Shown: positions 1 through 5,567 of the stretch, piece after piece | How positions within the stretch are numbered: position 1 is the stretch's first letter | Layout: every line of letters begins with the position of its first letter | DNA from: Clostridiales bacterium | Lineage (GTDB): Bacteria; Bacillota; Clostridia; Oscillospirales; Ruminococcaceae | NCBI GenBank assembly: GCA_012523875.1 | Contig: JAAYSW010000145.1 | Coordinates: forward strand, 1-7,653 | Direction: 5' to 3' | DNA: 7,653 nucleotides | Translations under genes and position numbers: made by a program | Notes under the pieces: generated by a model | Told to the model about the DNA's origin: nothing | The model's database searches: none | Seen by the model: the letters and a program-made list of their open reading frames with translations, nothing else

Positions 1-859
1 CCTCGAGTTCAGTAAAATCAGCCCTTAAAACCTTTTCGCCTGAATCTCTTGCATCAAATTCCGAAACAAGAGTAAGCTCTCCACTATATGAAATTTCTTC
101 TGTATCTGAATTTACAATATAGAAGGTAGTACCTACATCAGCAGTTAATTCTTCTCTAAACCCTGATACCAACGCATATTTTTCTGATTTTTGTACAAAT
201 CCTATCTGATTTACTTTTATTTCAGCATAGGATTTTTCTAAATCAGGTGAATCTATTGTCAATCCGTTAAACCAGAATTTTTGGGGTGAATCATTACTTC
301 CACTTATAAGCACACAAGTTATGTATCTTAAGTCAAGGTTTGGGTTTTCAGCAGTAAAATCCTTTAGAGGAATCTTAACTTGTTGCCAATCATTGGTTAT
401 GCTTGTGTAATTACTTATAGGAAGGTATGATGCCTCCTCTAGTTTACCGATTCTTGAAAAATTATTGTCCTTCAGACCGATACTGAAAGTTTCTCCACCC
501 ATATCACCAATAACATTAAATTCTATATAACCGTTCTCTTCGTATTGTGTGAAATCATGTGAACACCAGCCTCGTACTGTTAGCATGGATTCCCACCATG
601 ATGATTCACCTGTAACATTAACCCTAAGCGATGGATTGCTTCCGAACTTAATGTTTTGGTCAATAGGCAATACGCCGTTTGAAACCTCAAGATTAGTACC
701 ATATGTCCAACCATTAGAAGTTGAGCCATCCGTTACCACATAGCTAATAAGCTTTCGATAGTTAGAATCCACCGTGGAATTTGCAACAGAGCTAATGCTG
801 AAAGATGATGTCATAAAAACCATAACAGAAGTAGCAGTTGCTAATACTTTTTTTAACAT
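1..859 (-). CDS. Secreted GH9-type glycoside hydrolase (cellulase-like), 5' part only
   Basis: The reading frame is open from ATG at 859 to the window edge, giving 286 codons with the C-terminus missing. The start is supported by GGGGGA at 865-870, a good ribosome site. Residues 1-26 form a signal peptide (MLKK, then a hydrophobic stretch, possible cleavage after SSVA), so the product is exported. Residues about 35-205 look like a beta-sandwich carbohydrate-binding module: many aromatics (WW at 88-89, W98, W158, W197) and the pattern NDWQQVKIPLKDF at 156-168. Residues from about 212 (AEIKVNQIGF, then KYALVSG) match the start of the CelD_N Ig-like domain that precedes GH9 catalytic domains. 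From family knowledge this suggests an endoglucanase acting on cellulose or related glucans outside the cell. The catalytic domain is not in view, so the GH9 assignment is inference. The CBM family is not certain (CBM11- or CBM30-like are options). It is transcribed divergently from the spoIIA operon. Confidence 0.8.
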   Translation of the reverse strand, partial: MLKKVLATATSVMVFMTSSFSISSVANSTVDSNYRKLISYVVTDGSTSNGWTYGTNLEVSNGVLPIDQNIKFGSNPSLRVNVTGESSWWESMLTVRGWCSHDFTQYEENGYIEFNVIGDMGGETFSIGLKDNNFSRIGKLEEASYLPISNYTSITNDWQQVKIPLKDFTAENPNLDLRYITCVLISGSNDSPQKFWFNGLTIDSPDLEKSYAEIKVNQIGFVQKSEKYALVSGFREELTADVGTTFYIVNSDTEEISYSGELTLVSEFDARDSGEKVLRADFTELE

Positions 860-905
860 AAAAATCCCCCTTAATTAAGTTTAAAGAACAAAATACATAC
901 ATATA

Positions 906-936
906 ATTATACATAATTTTAATTAACATGTGTTGA
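906..936 (-). promoter_or_regulatory. Candidate promoter -10 and imperfect palindrome for the secreted hydrolase gene
   Basis: On the minus strand a perfect TATAAT lies at 911-906, about 47 bp before the start codon at 859. No good -35 hexamer is seen at the usual spacing. Just upstream, where the spacer and -35 would lie, is an imperfect inverted repeat TTAACA-TG-TGTTGA (923-936) that could be an operator for a repressor or activator. The -10 is seen directly; the operator role is inference. Confidence 0.4.
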
Positions 937-1009
937 ATAAACTATTAATAACACAAGCAATTCTTAATATAAAGTTTACCATAATTATTTTTTAAATCAA
1001 CTTACAGCA

Positions 1010-1045
1010 TTCTACAAAATAATCATATGATTTGTACTAGAATAT
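1010..1045 (+). promoter_or_regulatory. Candidate Spo0A box and SigH-like -10 for the spoIIA operon
   Basis: TTCTACAAA at 1010-1018 differs at one base from TTCGACAAA, the reverse complement of the Spo0A-box core TTTGTCGAA. About 22 bp downstream, GAATAT at 1040-1045 resembles the GAAT-type -10 of SigH promoters, and lies 29 bp before the spoIIAA start. No clear AGGA-type -35 is seen. In Bacillus the spoIIA operon is known to be transcribed by SigH RNA polymerase with phosphorylated Spo0A. That the same holds here is an inference from position and partial motifs. Confidence 0.4.
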
Positions 1046-1073
1046 TATTAATAATTCACAGGAGGTAATAAAA

Positions 1074-1382
1074 ATGTCAGTAAAGCTGATAGTAGGATCA
1101 GAAAAAATAACTGCAATTTTATCAGGTGAAATAGATCATCATTCAGCCAAAGGTATACGTGAAAAGATTGATACAGCAATACTTGAAAATCATCCACAAG
1201 AATTAATATTAAACTTTTCACAGGTGAGCTTTATGGATAGCTCTGGAATAGGGCTTGTTATAGGAAGATTTAAGGTAATGCAAGGGGTTGATGGTAAAAT
1301 AGCTATAGAAGGAGCTTCACAGCAAATATCAAAGGTAATGAGATTATCAGGAATAGATCGTTTGGCAACTATAAAAAGCTGA
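1074..1382 (+). CDS. spoIIAA: Anti-sigma F factor antagonist SpoIIAA
   Basis: The product is a 102-residue STAS-domain protein, close to the usual SpoIIAA length of about 117. In its unphosphorylated form SpoIIAA binds SpoIIAB and so frees sigma-F in the forespore; SpoIIAB phosphorylates and inactivates it, and the phosphatase SpoIIE reverses this. The signature FMDSSGIGLVIGRFK spans residues 53-67; the phosphorylated serine of the Bacillus protein corresponds to the second serine of DSSG, Ser57 here. The STAS beta-alpha layout is kept through residue 102. The start ATG has a perfect AGGAGG at 1060-1065, 8 bases upstream. It is the first gene of a three-gene operon; spoIIAB follows after 18 bases. 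Identification is firm from the motif, the size and above all the gene order. Confidence 0.95.
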   Translation: MSVKLIVGSEKITAILSGEIDHHSAKGIREKIDTAILENHPQELILNFSQVSFMDSSGIGLVIGRFKVMQGVDGKIAIEGASQQISKVMRLSGIDRLATIKS

Positions 1383-1400
1383 TTTCAGGAGGAAAAAGGT

Positions 1401-1838
1401 TTGAAAATAATAAATGAGATGAAAATACAATTTATGAGTAAGTCGGTAAACGAAAGTTTTGCTAGAACAGCGGTTAGTGCTTTTGTAACGCAATTAGACC
1501 CCACAATTAATGAAATAGCAGATATTAGGACTGCTGTTTCTGAGGCTGTTACTAACTGTGTTGTTCATGCGTATAGGGGAACAATTGGTACAATTGATAT
1601 ATGTGTGAGAATACTGGAGGATAATGAGGTCTACATAAAAATAAGGGATAGAGGATGCGGAATACCTGATATAAAACAAGCAATGGAGCCACTTTTTACA
1701 ACAGCAGCAGACGAAGAAAGGGCAGGTCTTGGTTTTGCCGTTATGGAAAGCTTTATGGACAAGCTATCAGTACGGAGCAAACTTGGTAGTGGTACAACAA
1801 TAATAATGAGAAAAAAACTTACTTCTTGTGGGGATTAG
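1401..1838 (+). CDS. spoIIAB: Anti-sigma F factor / serine kinase SpoIIAB
   Basis: The product has 145 residues, against about 146 in Bacillus subtilis. SpoIIAB is a GHKL-fold ATPase that holds sigma-F inactive and phosphorylates SpoIIAA. All ATP-site boxes are present: the N box with EAVTN at 48-52 followed by HAY at 56-58, the G1 box DRGCGIPD at 83-90, and the G2 box GLGFAVM at 109-115. The likely metal and catalytic residues (Glu48, Asn52, Asp83) are intact. The start is TTG, chosen because a perfect AGGAGG lies at 1387-1392, 8 bases upstream; the next in-frame ATG would have no ribosome site and would cut the first beta strand. The stop at 1836-1838 is directly followed by the sigF start at 1840, which suggests coupled translation and a fixed ratio of sigma factor to inhibitor. 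Confidence 0.95.
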   Translation: MKIINEMKIQFMSKSVNESFARTAVSAFVTQLDPTINEIADIRTAVSEAVTNCVVHAYRGTIGTIDICVRILEDNEVYIKIRDRGCGIPDIKQAMEPLFTTAADEERAGLGFAVMESFMDKLSVRSKLGSGTTIIMRKKLTSCGD

Positions 1839-1839
1839 A

Positions 1840-2496
1840 ATGAATAGTATAAAAATTCAGGCTGAAGATCACCTTGGATTGGTTAGACTTTGTGCTAATC
1901 GTTTTCGAGGTAGAGGAATTGAATATGATGACCTTTACTCTGCAGGGTGTATTGGCTTATTAAAAGCTGTTAAAGCTTTTGATATTGATCGTGGGGTGAA
2001 GTTTTCAACCTATGCTGTGCCTGTAATTTTAGGAGAGATTAAGCGACAATTTAGGGATGGTGGTGCAATAAAGGTAAGCAGAAGTGTTAAGGAGCTTTCT
2101 GTGAAGATATCGAGGGATAGGGAATGTTTTATAAAATTATATGGACATGAACCAACAATAAATCAGCTTTGTGAAAGGGTAAATGCAACAGAGTCAGAAG
2201 TGATTGAAGCATTATCAGCAGGGATGCCGCTTATATCTTTGACTGAAACAAATGAAGACGGTGAATCACAAATCGACATACCAATACAAGCACCTGATGA
2301 AGAAATTGCTGATCTCTTATCGCTTAGGCAAGTAATGAGTAAGTTGGATAAACCAGACAGGATGCTTTTGTATTTACGATATTATAAAAGCCAAACCCAA
2401 ACTCAAACTGCAAAAGTTTTAAATATGACACAGGTTCAAGTTTCAAGGCGTGAAAAAAAGTTGATAGAGATTATGAGAAATCAGATGTTAGAGTAA
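1840..2496 (+). CDS. sigF: RNA polymerase sporulation sigma factor SigF (SpoIIAC)
   Basis: This is the sigma factor that starts forespore-specific transcription. Region 2 is clear: YDDLYSAGCIGLLKAV (residues 29-44), then FSTYAVPVILGEIKRQFRD (55-73), the core-binding and -10-recognition segments. KVSRSVKEL (78-86) opens region 3. Region 4 holds the helix-turn-helix at about 186-207 with MTQVQVSRREKK. ATG at 1840 is preferred, giving 218 residues: it lies one base after the spoIIAB stop with GGGG at 1830-1833 ahead. GTG at 1828 is an in-frame alternative with no ribosome site. The protein is shorter than Bacillus SigF (255 residues) because most of the stretch before region 2.1 is absent. Bacillus has SRLEKK where this protein has SRREKK. 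SigG is the only close alternative; the gene order spoIIAA-spoIIAB-sigF settles it. Confidence 0.95.
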   Translation: MNSIKIQAEDHLGLVRLCANRFRGRGIEYDDLYSAGCIGLLKAVKAFDIDRGVKFSTYAVPVILGEIKRQFRDGGAIKVSRSVKELSVKISRDRECFIKLYGHEPTINQLCERVNATESEVIEALSAGMPLISLTETNEDGESQIDIPIQAPDEEIADLLSLRQVMSKLDKPDRMLLYLRYYKSQTQTQTAKVLNMTQVQVSRREKKLIEIMRNQMLE

Positions 2497-2564
2497 TATT
2501 AATAATATATTTATGCCTTACAAATAAAAAGCATACTAAATAAATAGAATTAACACTATGTTAA

Positions 2565-2600
2565 TTGACAACCAGTAAATTTGTGTTATAATGTTAATAA
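2565..2600 (+). promoter_or_regulatory. Strong promoter with overlapping PerR-like box
   Basis: TTGACA at 2565-2570 and TATAAT at 2587-2592 are both perfect, 16 bp apart, with an extended -10 (TG at 2584-2585). The stretch TTATAATGTTAATAA at 2586-2600 matches 12 of the 14 fixed positions of the PerR box TTATAATnATTATAA. A repressor bound here would cover the -10. Just upstream is a short inverted repeat TTAACA-CTA-TGTTAA (2550-2564). Peroxide-responsive PerR control of desulfoferrodoxin genes is known in Clostridium acetobutylicum. That PerR acts here is inference from the motif. Confidence 0.7.
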
Positions 2601-2624
2601 TATTATTTAAAAATAATATTATTA
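2595..2624. repeat. 30-bp perfect A/T palindrome in the leader of the superoxide reductase gene
   Basis: Arms 2595-2608 and 2611-2624 are exact reverse complements (14 bp each) around AA, made only of A and T. It lies just downstream of the -10, around or after the likely transcription start, and overlaps the end of the PerR-like box. It could be a second operator or an mRNA 5' hairpin; it is also AT-only, so chance is more likely than for mixed sequence. Confidence 0.5.
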
Positions 2625-2649
2625 TTATTTGTTTAAAGGAGAGGTTGTT

Positions 2650-3033
2650 ATGTCTGATCAAAAGTTTTTTATTTGTAGCCATTGTGGTAATATTGTAGGA
2701 TTGATCCAAGAGGCTGGTGTACCTATGATTTGTTGTGGTGAAAAAATGGAGGAATTAGTACCTAATACAGTTGACGCCGCTCAAGAAAAGCATGTTCCTG
2801 ATGTTACAATTGATGGGGACACAATCAAGATTGAGGTCGGTTCAGTTGAACATCCAATGGTTGATGAGCATTATATTCAATGGATTTACTTACAGACTGA
2901 AAATGGTGGACAGAGAAAGAGTCTGAAACCTGGAGACAAACCATCAGCTACTTTTTCATTGGTAGATGATAAGGCTATCGCAGCTTTTGAATATTGTAAT
3001 CTACATGGCTTATGGAAAGCAGATATAAAATAA
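2650..3033 (+). CDS. dfx: Desulfoferrodoxin, two-iron superoxide reductase
   Basis: The product has 127 residues, the usual size of 2Fe superoxide reductases. It reduces superoxide to hydrogen peroxide in the cytoplasm without making oxygen, taking electrons from rubredoxin; this is the standard anaerobe defence. The N-terminal desulforedoxin-like domain has Cys9, Cys12, Cys28 and Cys29 for the Fe(SCys)4 centre I. The catalytic domain has all ligands of centre II: His48, His68, His74, Cys116 and His119 (motif CNLHG). The EKH motif (46-48), with the lysine that helps guide superoxide, is present. ATG at 2650 is the start because AAGGAG lies at 2636-2641, 8 bases ahead; an upstream in-frame TTG at 2629 would put that site inside the gene. 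It stands alone with its own strong promoter and terminator. Confidence 0.96.
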   Translation: MSDQKFFICSHCGNIVGLIQEAGVPMICCGEKMEELVPNTVDAAQEKHVPDVTIDGDTIKIEVGSVEHPMVDEHYIQWIYLQTENGGQRKSLKPGDKPSATFSLVDDKAIAAFEYCNLHGLWKADIK

Positions 3034-3044
3034 GGAATTATATA

Positions 3045-3081
3045 AAAACCCTGTATTTTCTTAACGGAAATACAGGGTTTT
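3045..3081. terminator. Bidirectional rho-independent terminator between dfx and pyrB
   Basis: A perfect 14-bp stem (3045-3058 with 3068-3081, core ACCCTGTATTT) closes a 9-base loop. The stem ends in AAAA/TTTT and is flanked by T-rich sequence on both strands (ATTTTTAT after it on plus, TTTTTATAT on minus). It lies between two convergent genes, so it probably stops transcription of both. Confidence 0.9.
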
Positions 3082-3090
3082 ATTTTTATA

Positions 3091-4170
3091 TTATTTAAGT
3101 AAGACTCTCTCGTCACAGTATTCACATTCGACAATATCACCAATACCACTGAAACTTTTAGGAAGATAATGCTCACTATTTGTTATACATCTTTGGTTCG
3201 AGCAGGATACACCTAGATATGTTTGTCCAACTAAGTTTTGCAAGCCTTTTTTTGATTTAAGAATCGTATCAATTAAAGCCATTCTAATATAAACACCATA
3301 TTCAGCTTGTTTAAAATATAATGCTCGTTCATCATCATCAACCTCAACGGTAATCTCCTCAACTCTCGGTAATGGATGAAGAACAATCATATCTCTAGGT
3401 GCATTCAGCATTTTCTTTCTATCAAGTATGTATGTGTTTTTTTCAGCTAAGTACTCCTCAATGGATGGAAAACGTTCTTTTTGGATTCTTGTCATATATA
3501 AAACATCTAGTTCTGAAATAGCTTCATCTAATGATAAAACTTCTGTGAACTTACAATTATTCACTGTAAGAACATCCTTAACATAGGCTGGTAGTTTCAA
3601 ATCTTCCGTCGATATTAATACAAATTGATTATTAGGATAACATGATAATGCTTTGCAAAGTGAATGAACTGTTCTGCCATTCTTTAAATCCCCACATAGC
3701 CCAACCACAAGATTATGGAGTCTACCTTTTTCCTCAACAAGTGTTAATAAATCAGTTAAAGTTTGTGTTGGATGAAGATGCCCACCATCCCCCGCATTAA
3801 TAACAGGGCAATCACTAGTTAATGAAGCGGCCTTAGCTGCCCCCTCTGAGGGGTGACGGATAACTAAAACATCAGAATAACTGCTAATTACTTTTGTAGT
3901 ATCCTTTAAGCTTTCACCCTTAAAAACAGAAGAACTTGTTGGGTTATCAAAACCTATAATATTGCCCCCAAGCCTTATCATAGCAGTTTGGAATGACATT
4001 TGTGTCCTAGTTGACGGCTCATAGAATAGGGTAGCCATTATTTTCCCCTTACAAACATCAGAATATTTATGTGGATTATTTTTGATATCATGTCCTAGCT
4101 TGATGATTTTATTCCACCATGGAATAGGATAATCATTTAAATCAATTAAATGCTGAAAGCTTTTACTCAT
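3091..4170 (-). CDS. pyrB: Aspartate carbamoyltransferase with a C-terminal PyrI-like zinc domain
   Basis: This enzyme joins carbamoyl phosphate and L-aspartate, the first committed step of pyrimidine synthesis. Active-site motifs are complete: FYEPSTRT (49-56), Lys84 in FKGESL, Arg105 in IRHP, GGHLHPTQ (129-136, catalytic-type His133), Arg166 in NGRTVHS, MTRIQKERF (226-234) and HPLPRVEEI (265-273). The catalytic chain ends near residue 310, the normal length. A further 50 residues carry Cys323-x4-Cys328 and Cys349-x2-Cys352, with NQRCITNSEHY in between. This resembles the zinc-binding domain of the E. coli regulatory chain PyrI (C-x4-C ... C-x2-C). The nucleotide-binding allosteric domain of PyrI is absent. 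The start ATG has GGAGG at 4181-4177, spacing 6. No other pyr gene is in view. Confidence 0.96.
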   Translation of the reverse strand: MSKSFQHLIDLNDYPIPWWNKIIKLGHDIKNNPHKYSDVCKGKIMATLFYEPSTRTQMSFQTAMIRLGGNIIGFDNPTSSSVFKGESLKDTTKVISSYSDVLVIRHPSEGAAKAASLTSDCPVINAGDGGHLHPTQTLTDLLTLVEEKGRLHNLVVGLCGDLKNGRTVHSLCKALSCYPNNQFVLISTEDLKLPAYVKDVLTVNNCKFTEVLSLDEAISELDVLYMTRIQKERFPSIEEYLAEKNTYILDRKKMLNAPRDMIVLHPLPRVEEITVEVDDDERALYFKQAEYGVYIRMALIDTILKSKKGLQNLVGQTYLGVSCSNQRCITNSEHYLPKSFSGIGDIVECEYCDERVLLK

Positions 4171-4208
4171 TTTTTACCTCCAAGTAAAAATTCGTTATAA
4201 ACTATATT

Positions 4209-4237
4209 ATTATACACCTATTTTCAGCAAAAATCAA
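4209..4237 (-). promoter_or_regulatory. Promoter of pyrB
   Basis: On the minus strand TTGATT (4237-4232) and a perfect TATAAT (4214-4209) are separated by 17 bp, with the -10 about 39 bp before the pyrB start. The leader is too short for a PyrR-type attenuator, and no such fold is seen. Confidence 0.65.
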
Positions 4238-4323
4238 GATTTTTATTATAGCCTCACGTAAAATTGTTGAATATTCAATGATAGGTGACACTTACTCCAA
4301 AAAAATATAAATTTGATAATTCC

Positions 4324-4373
4324 CCTGAAGTAACCGTGATATTTTCTGCAGAAAATATTATGGTTACTTCAGG
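4324..4373. repeat. 50-bp near-perfect palindrome
   Basis: Arms 4324-4348 and 4349-4373 meet with no spacer. The outer 12 bp (CCTGAAGTAACC with GGTTACTTCAGG) and inner part (ATATTTTC TGCA GAAAATAT, 4339-4358) are exact. Of the three bases between them, two pairs are G-T, so on the plus-strand transcript all pairs could form. No T-run follows on either strand, so it is not a normal terminator. It overlaps the last codons of the minus-strand transposase remnant. It may be an insertion-element end or a small palindromic repeat element. Confidence 0.85.
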
Positions 4374-4732
4374 ACTGTCACGTCGCAACGTGACAAAATC
4401 ATTGTGCGCTCATCTATTGCTGTATACTGGTAGTATTTTTGCCCATTTGAAACGCAATAACTTGGAACGAATTTTACGTCAATTTGCACCTTTTGATCTG
4501 GATATGCCGCTCTTTCATAGGGCATTAATTTCATTGCAGTTCTCTTCTTTATTTCAAACTTTACCCACTTGTTTACGACTCTTATAAGGCTAAAGAATAT
4601 TTTAATACACGTTGAAGAAACCTTGCTCCTGATGTTATAATATTCATGAATTGCAACTACTTTTTGATACTTTGTTTTTGTCGTTACTAACATTAAATCA
4701 TATAAGGTTTTGTAGTACATTACTGTTTCCAT
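4364..4732 (-). pseudogene. Internally deleted IS481-like transposase remnant
   Basis: An open frame of 122 codons carries pieces of a DDE integrase-core transposase. Residues 71-108 (PYERAAYPDQKVQIDVKFVP and on to QYTAIDE) match the start of the rve catalytic core as seen in IS481-family proteins; Asp85 would be the first catalytic aspartate. The second aspartate and the glutamate are missing because the homology stops at about residue 109. Residues 9-58 look like a worn N-terminal helix-turn-helix (YDLMLVTTKTK, then VNKWVK). The roughly 100 residues that normally link the two parts are absent. Full-length relatives have over 300 residues. No ribosome site precedes the ATG. Both an internal deletion and loss of the C-terminus are therefore likely, and the product cannot transpose. 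Confidence 0.8.
4376..4395. repeat. Second hairpin, TGTCACGT-CGCA-ACGTGACA
   Basis: An exact 8-bp inverted repeat with a 4-base loop (CGCA) begins two bases after the 50-bp palindrome. A related string, GGTGACACTTAC, occurs at 4284-4295. It lies at the broken end of the transposase remnant and could be, or contain, the terminal repeat of that insertion sequence; this is inference. Confidence 0.75.
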
Positions 4733-4818
4733 ATAAACTATATTTGATTTAATAAAAACTGATGTTATTGTAGAACCGTTCGTGGATTATTAAACCCTTG
4801 CTAACCTTGGCTATATTT

Positions 4819-4971
4819 AGTAGATCTAAAGCTAGTGTTCCTGAGGGTTGGTATTCAGTTATAAAAAGAGTTAAGGATGGTGAAATTCGTTCAGTTGATG
4901 CTATGCGAGAATTAAATATTAAAAAGACAACCTACTATAATCCCCTTAAGCTATTTCTATTTAAGGGGTAA
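4819..4971 (+). pseudogene. C-terminal stub of a resolvase/invertase-type serine recombinase
   Basis: A 50-codon stretch ending at TAA 4969-4971 resembles the DNA-binding tail of small serine recombinases. It starts SRSKASVPEG after a linker and continues with KRVKDGEIRSVDAMRELNIK and KTTYY (residues 16-40), the HTH_7 helix-turn-helix seen after the catalytic domain of Pin/Hin/resolvase proteins. The catalytic domain is missing: the frame upstream is unrelated and closed by a stop within 50 bases. The last ten residues (NPLKLFLFKG) differ from the usual KLLKE-type end and coincide with a hairpin at 4942-4968. It is a remnant with no start codon. The exact subfamily is not known. Confidence 0.65.
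4942..4968. repeat. Inverted repeat CCCCTTAA / TTAAGGGG
   Basis: Exact 8-bp arms (4942-4949, 4961-4968) flank an 11-base AT-rich loop, at the very end of the recombinase stub just before its stop. No T-run follows. It may mark the junction where foreign DNA joined the stub. Confidence 0.6.
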
Positions 4972-5352
4972 CTTGTGAAGAAGCTGTCTAGCAGTGCAAT
5001 AAAGTTTGTAAAAAGCAACTTAATTATAAGATTGGGTTGCTTTCTTTATCCAGAAATAAAATTTGCAATACAGAGGAGTTAAATATAAGCATAACCTACA
5101 TATTATAACTTGTAATATAGAGTTGCTATTCTTAGGGTGTATTTGTAAAACTTAAGAATAAGATTATGAACTTAAATAACCATTTAAGAGTATTGTTTAT
5201 CTATAAAGACATCAAAATAAGGTTATTATATTGCATTATAAGTCACTATTCCACGCACTAAGATTATTTATTAAATAAACGGCAGTATTAAGTAATTTGT
5301 TAGTGATAAGAATAATTATATATTCATAAATATAGAGCAAGGTGGTGATAGT
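4972..5352. other. Non-coding stretch with two weak hairpins
   Basis: No convincing gene is seen on either strand in these 381 bases. AAAGCAAC (5012-5019) pairs with GTTGCTTT (5036-5043) and is followed by CTTTAT, a weak terminator candidate on the plus strand. TATTCTTA (5127-5134) pairs with TAAGAATA (5153-5160). The rest is AT-rich. A promoter for the small gene at 5353 should lie here but no good -35/-10 pair stands out. Confidence 0.5.
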
Positions 5353-5502
5353 ATGGGTAAAAAAGTAACAGTTATTTGTGAGTCCTGTTTTCAGAACGAG
5401 GATACAGAGGCACGTGCTAAGAAACTTCTTGATTTGTTTACTAAGGTAATAAATCAACATGAAGAAGTTAGGAACATTATCGAGGAGGATGCAGTTGCAT
5501 AA
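5353..5502 (+). CDS. Small unrecognised protein with a CxxC pair, upstream of the recombinase
   Basis: A 49-residue ORF begins with ATG at 5353 and has GGTGG at 5341-5345, spacing 7. The product is acidic at its C-terminus and mostly helical in look (residues 18-46, ARAKKLLDLFTKVINQHEEV and on to IIEEDAVA). The N-terminus has a beta-like KKVTVICESCF with Cys9 and Cys12. It lies 65 bases upstream of the serine recombinase in the same direction, so the two may be one transcript. Short ORFs often precede large serine recombinases in clostridial mobile elements; a role as accessory or regulatory factor is only a guess. A lone CxxC could bind metal as a dimer. The function is not known. Confidence 0.65.
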   Translation: MGKKVTVICESCFQNEDTEARAKKLLDLFTKVINQHEEVRNIIEEDAVA

Positions 5503-5567
5503 GAGTGTAGAGCGTAAATAAAATAGAGTTAATTAATACTTGAAATTAAACGTAAAAGGGGGTAAGA

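Noticed and set aside
549..743. 64-residue plus-strand frame
   Set aside because: It lies antisense inside the secreted hydrolase gene, which has a signal peptide, ribosome site and recognisable domains.
2595..2624. CRISPR repeat or tandem array
   Set aside because: It is a single AT-only palindrome; no direct repeats with regular spacers occur anywhere in the window.
4171..4260. PyrR attenuator or riboswitch before pyrB
   Set aside because: Only about 30 bases separate the predicted transcription start from the gene, and no alternative stems are visible.
4324..4373. Palindrome as a rho-independent terminator
   Set aside because: No T-run follows the stem on either strand.
4285..4587. 100-residue plus-strand frame
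   Set aside because: It runs antisense to the transposase remnant and through both hairpins, with no ribosome site.
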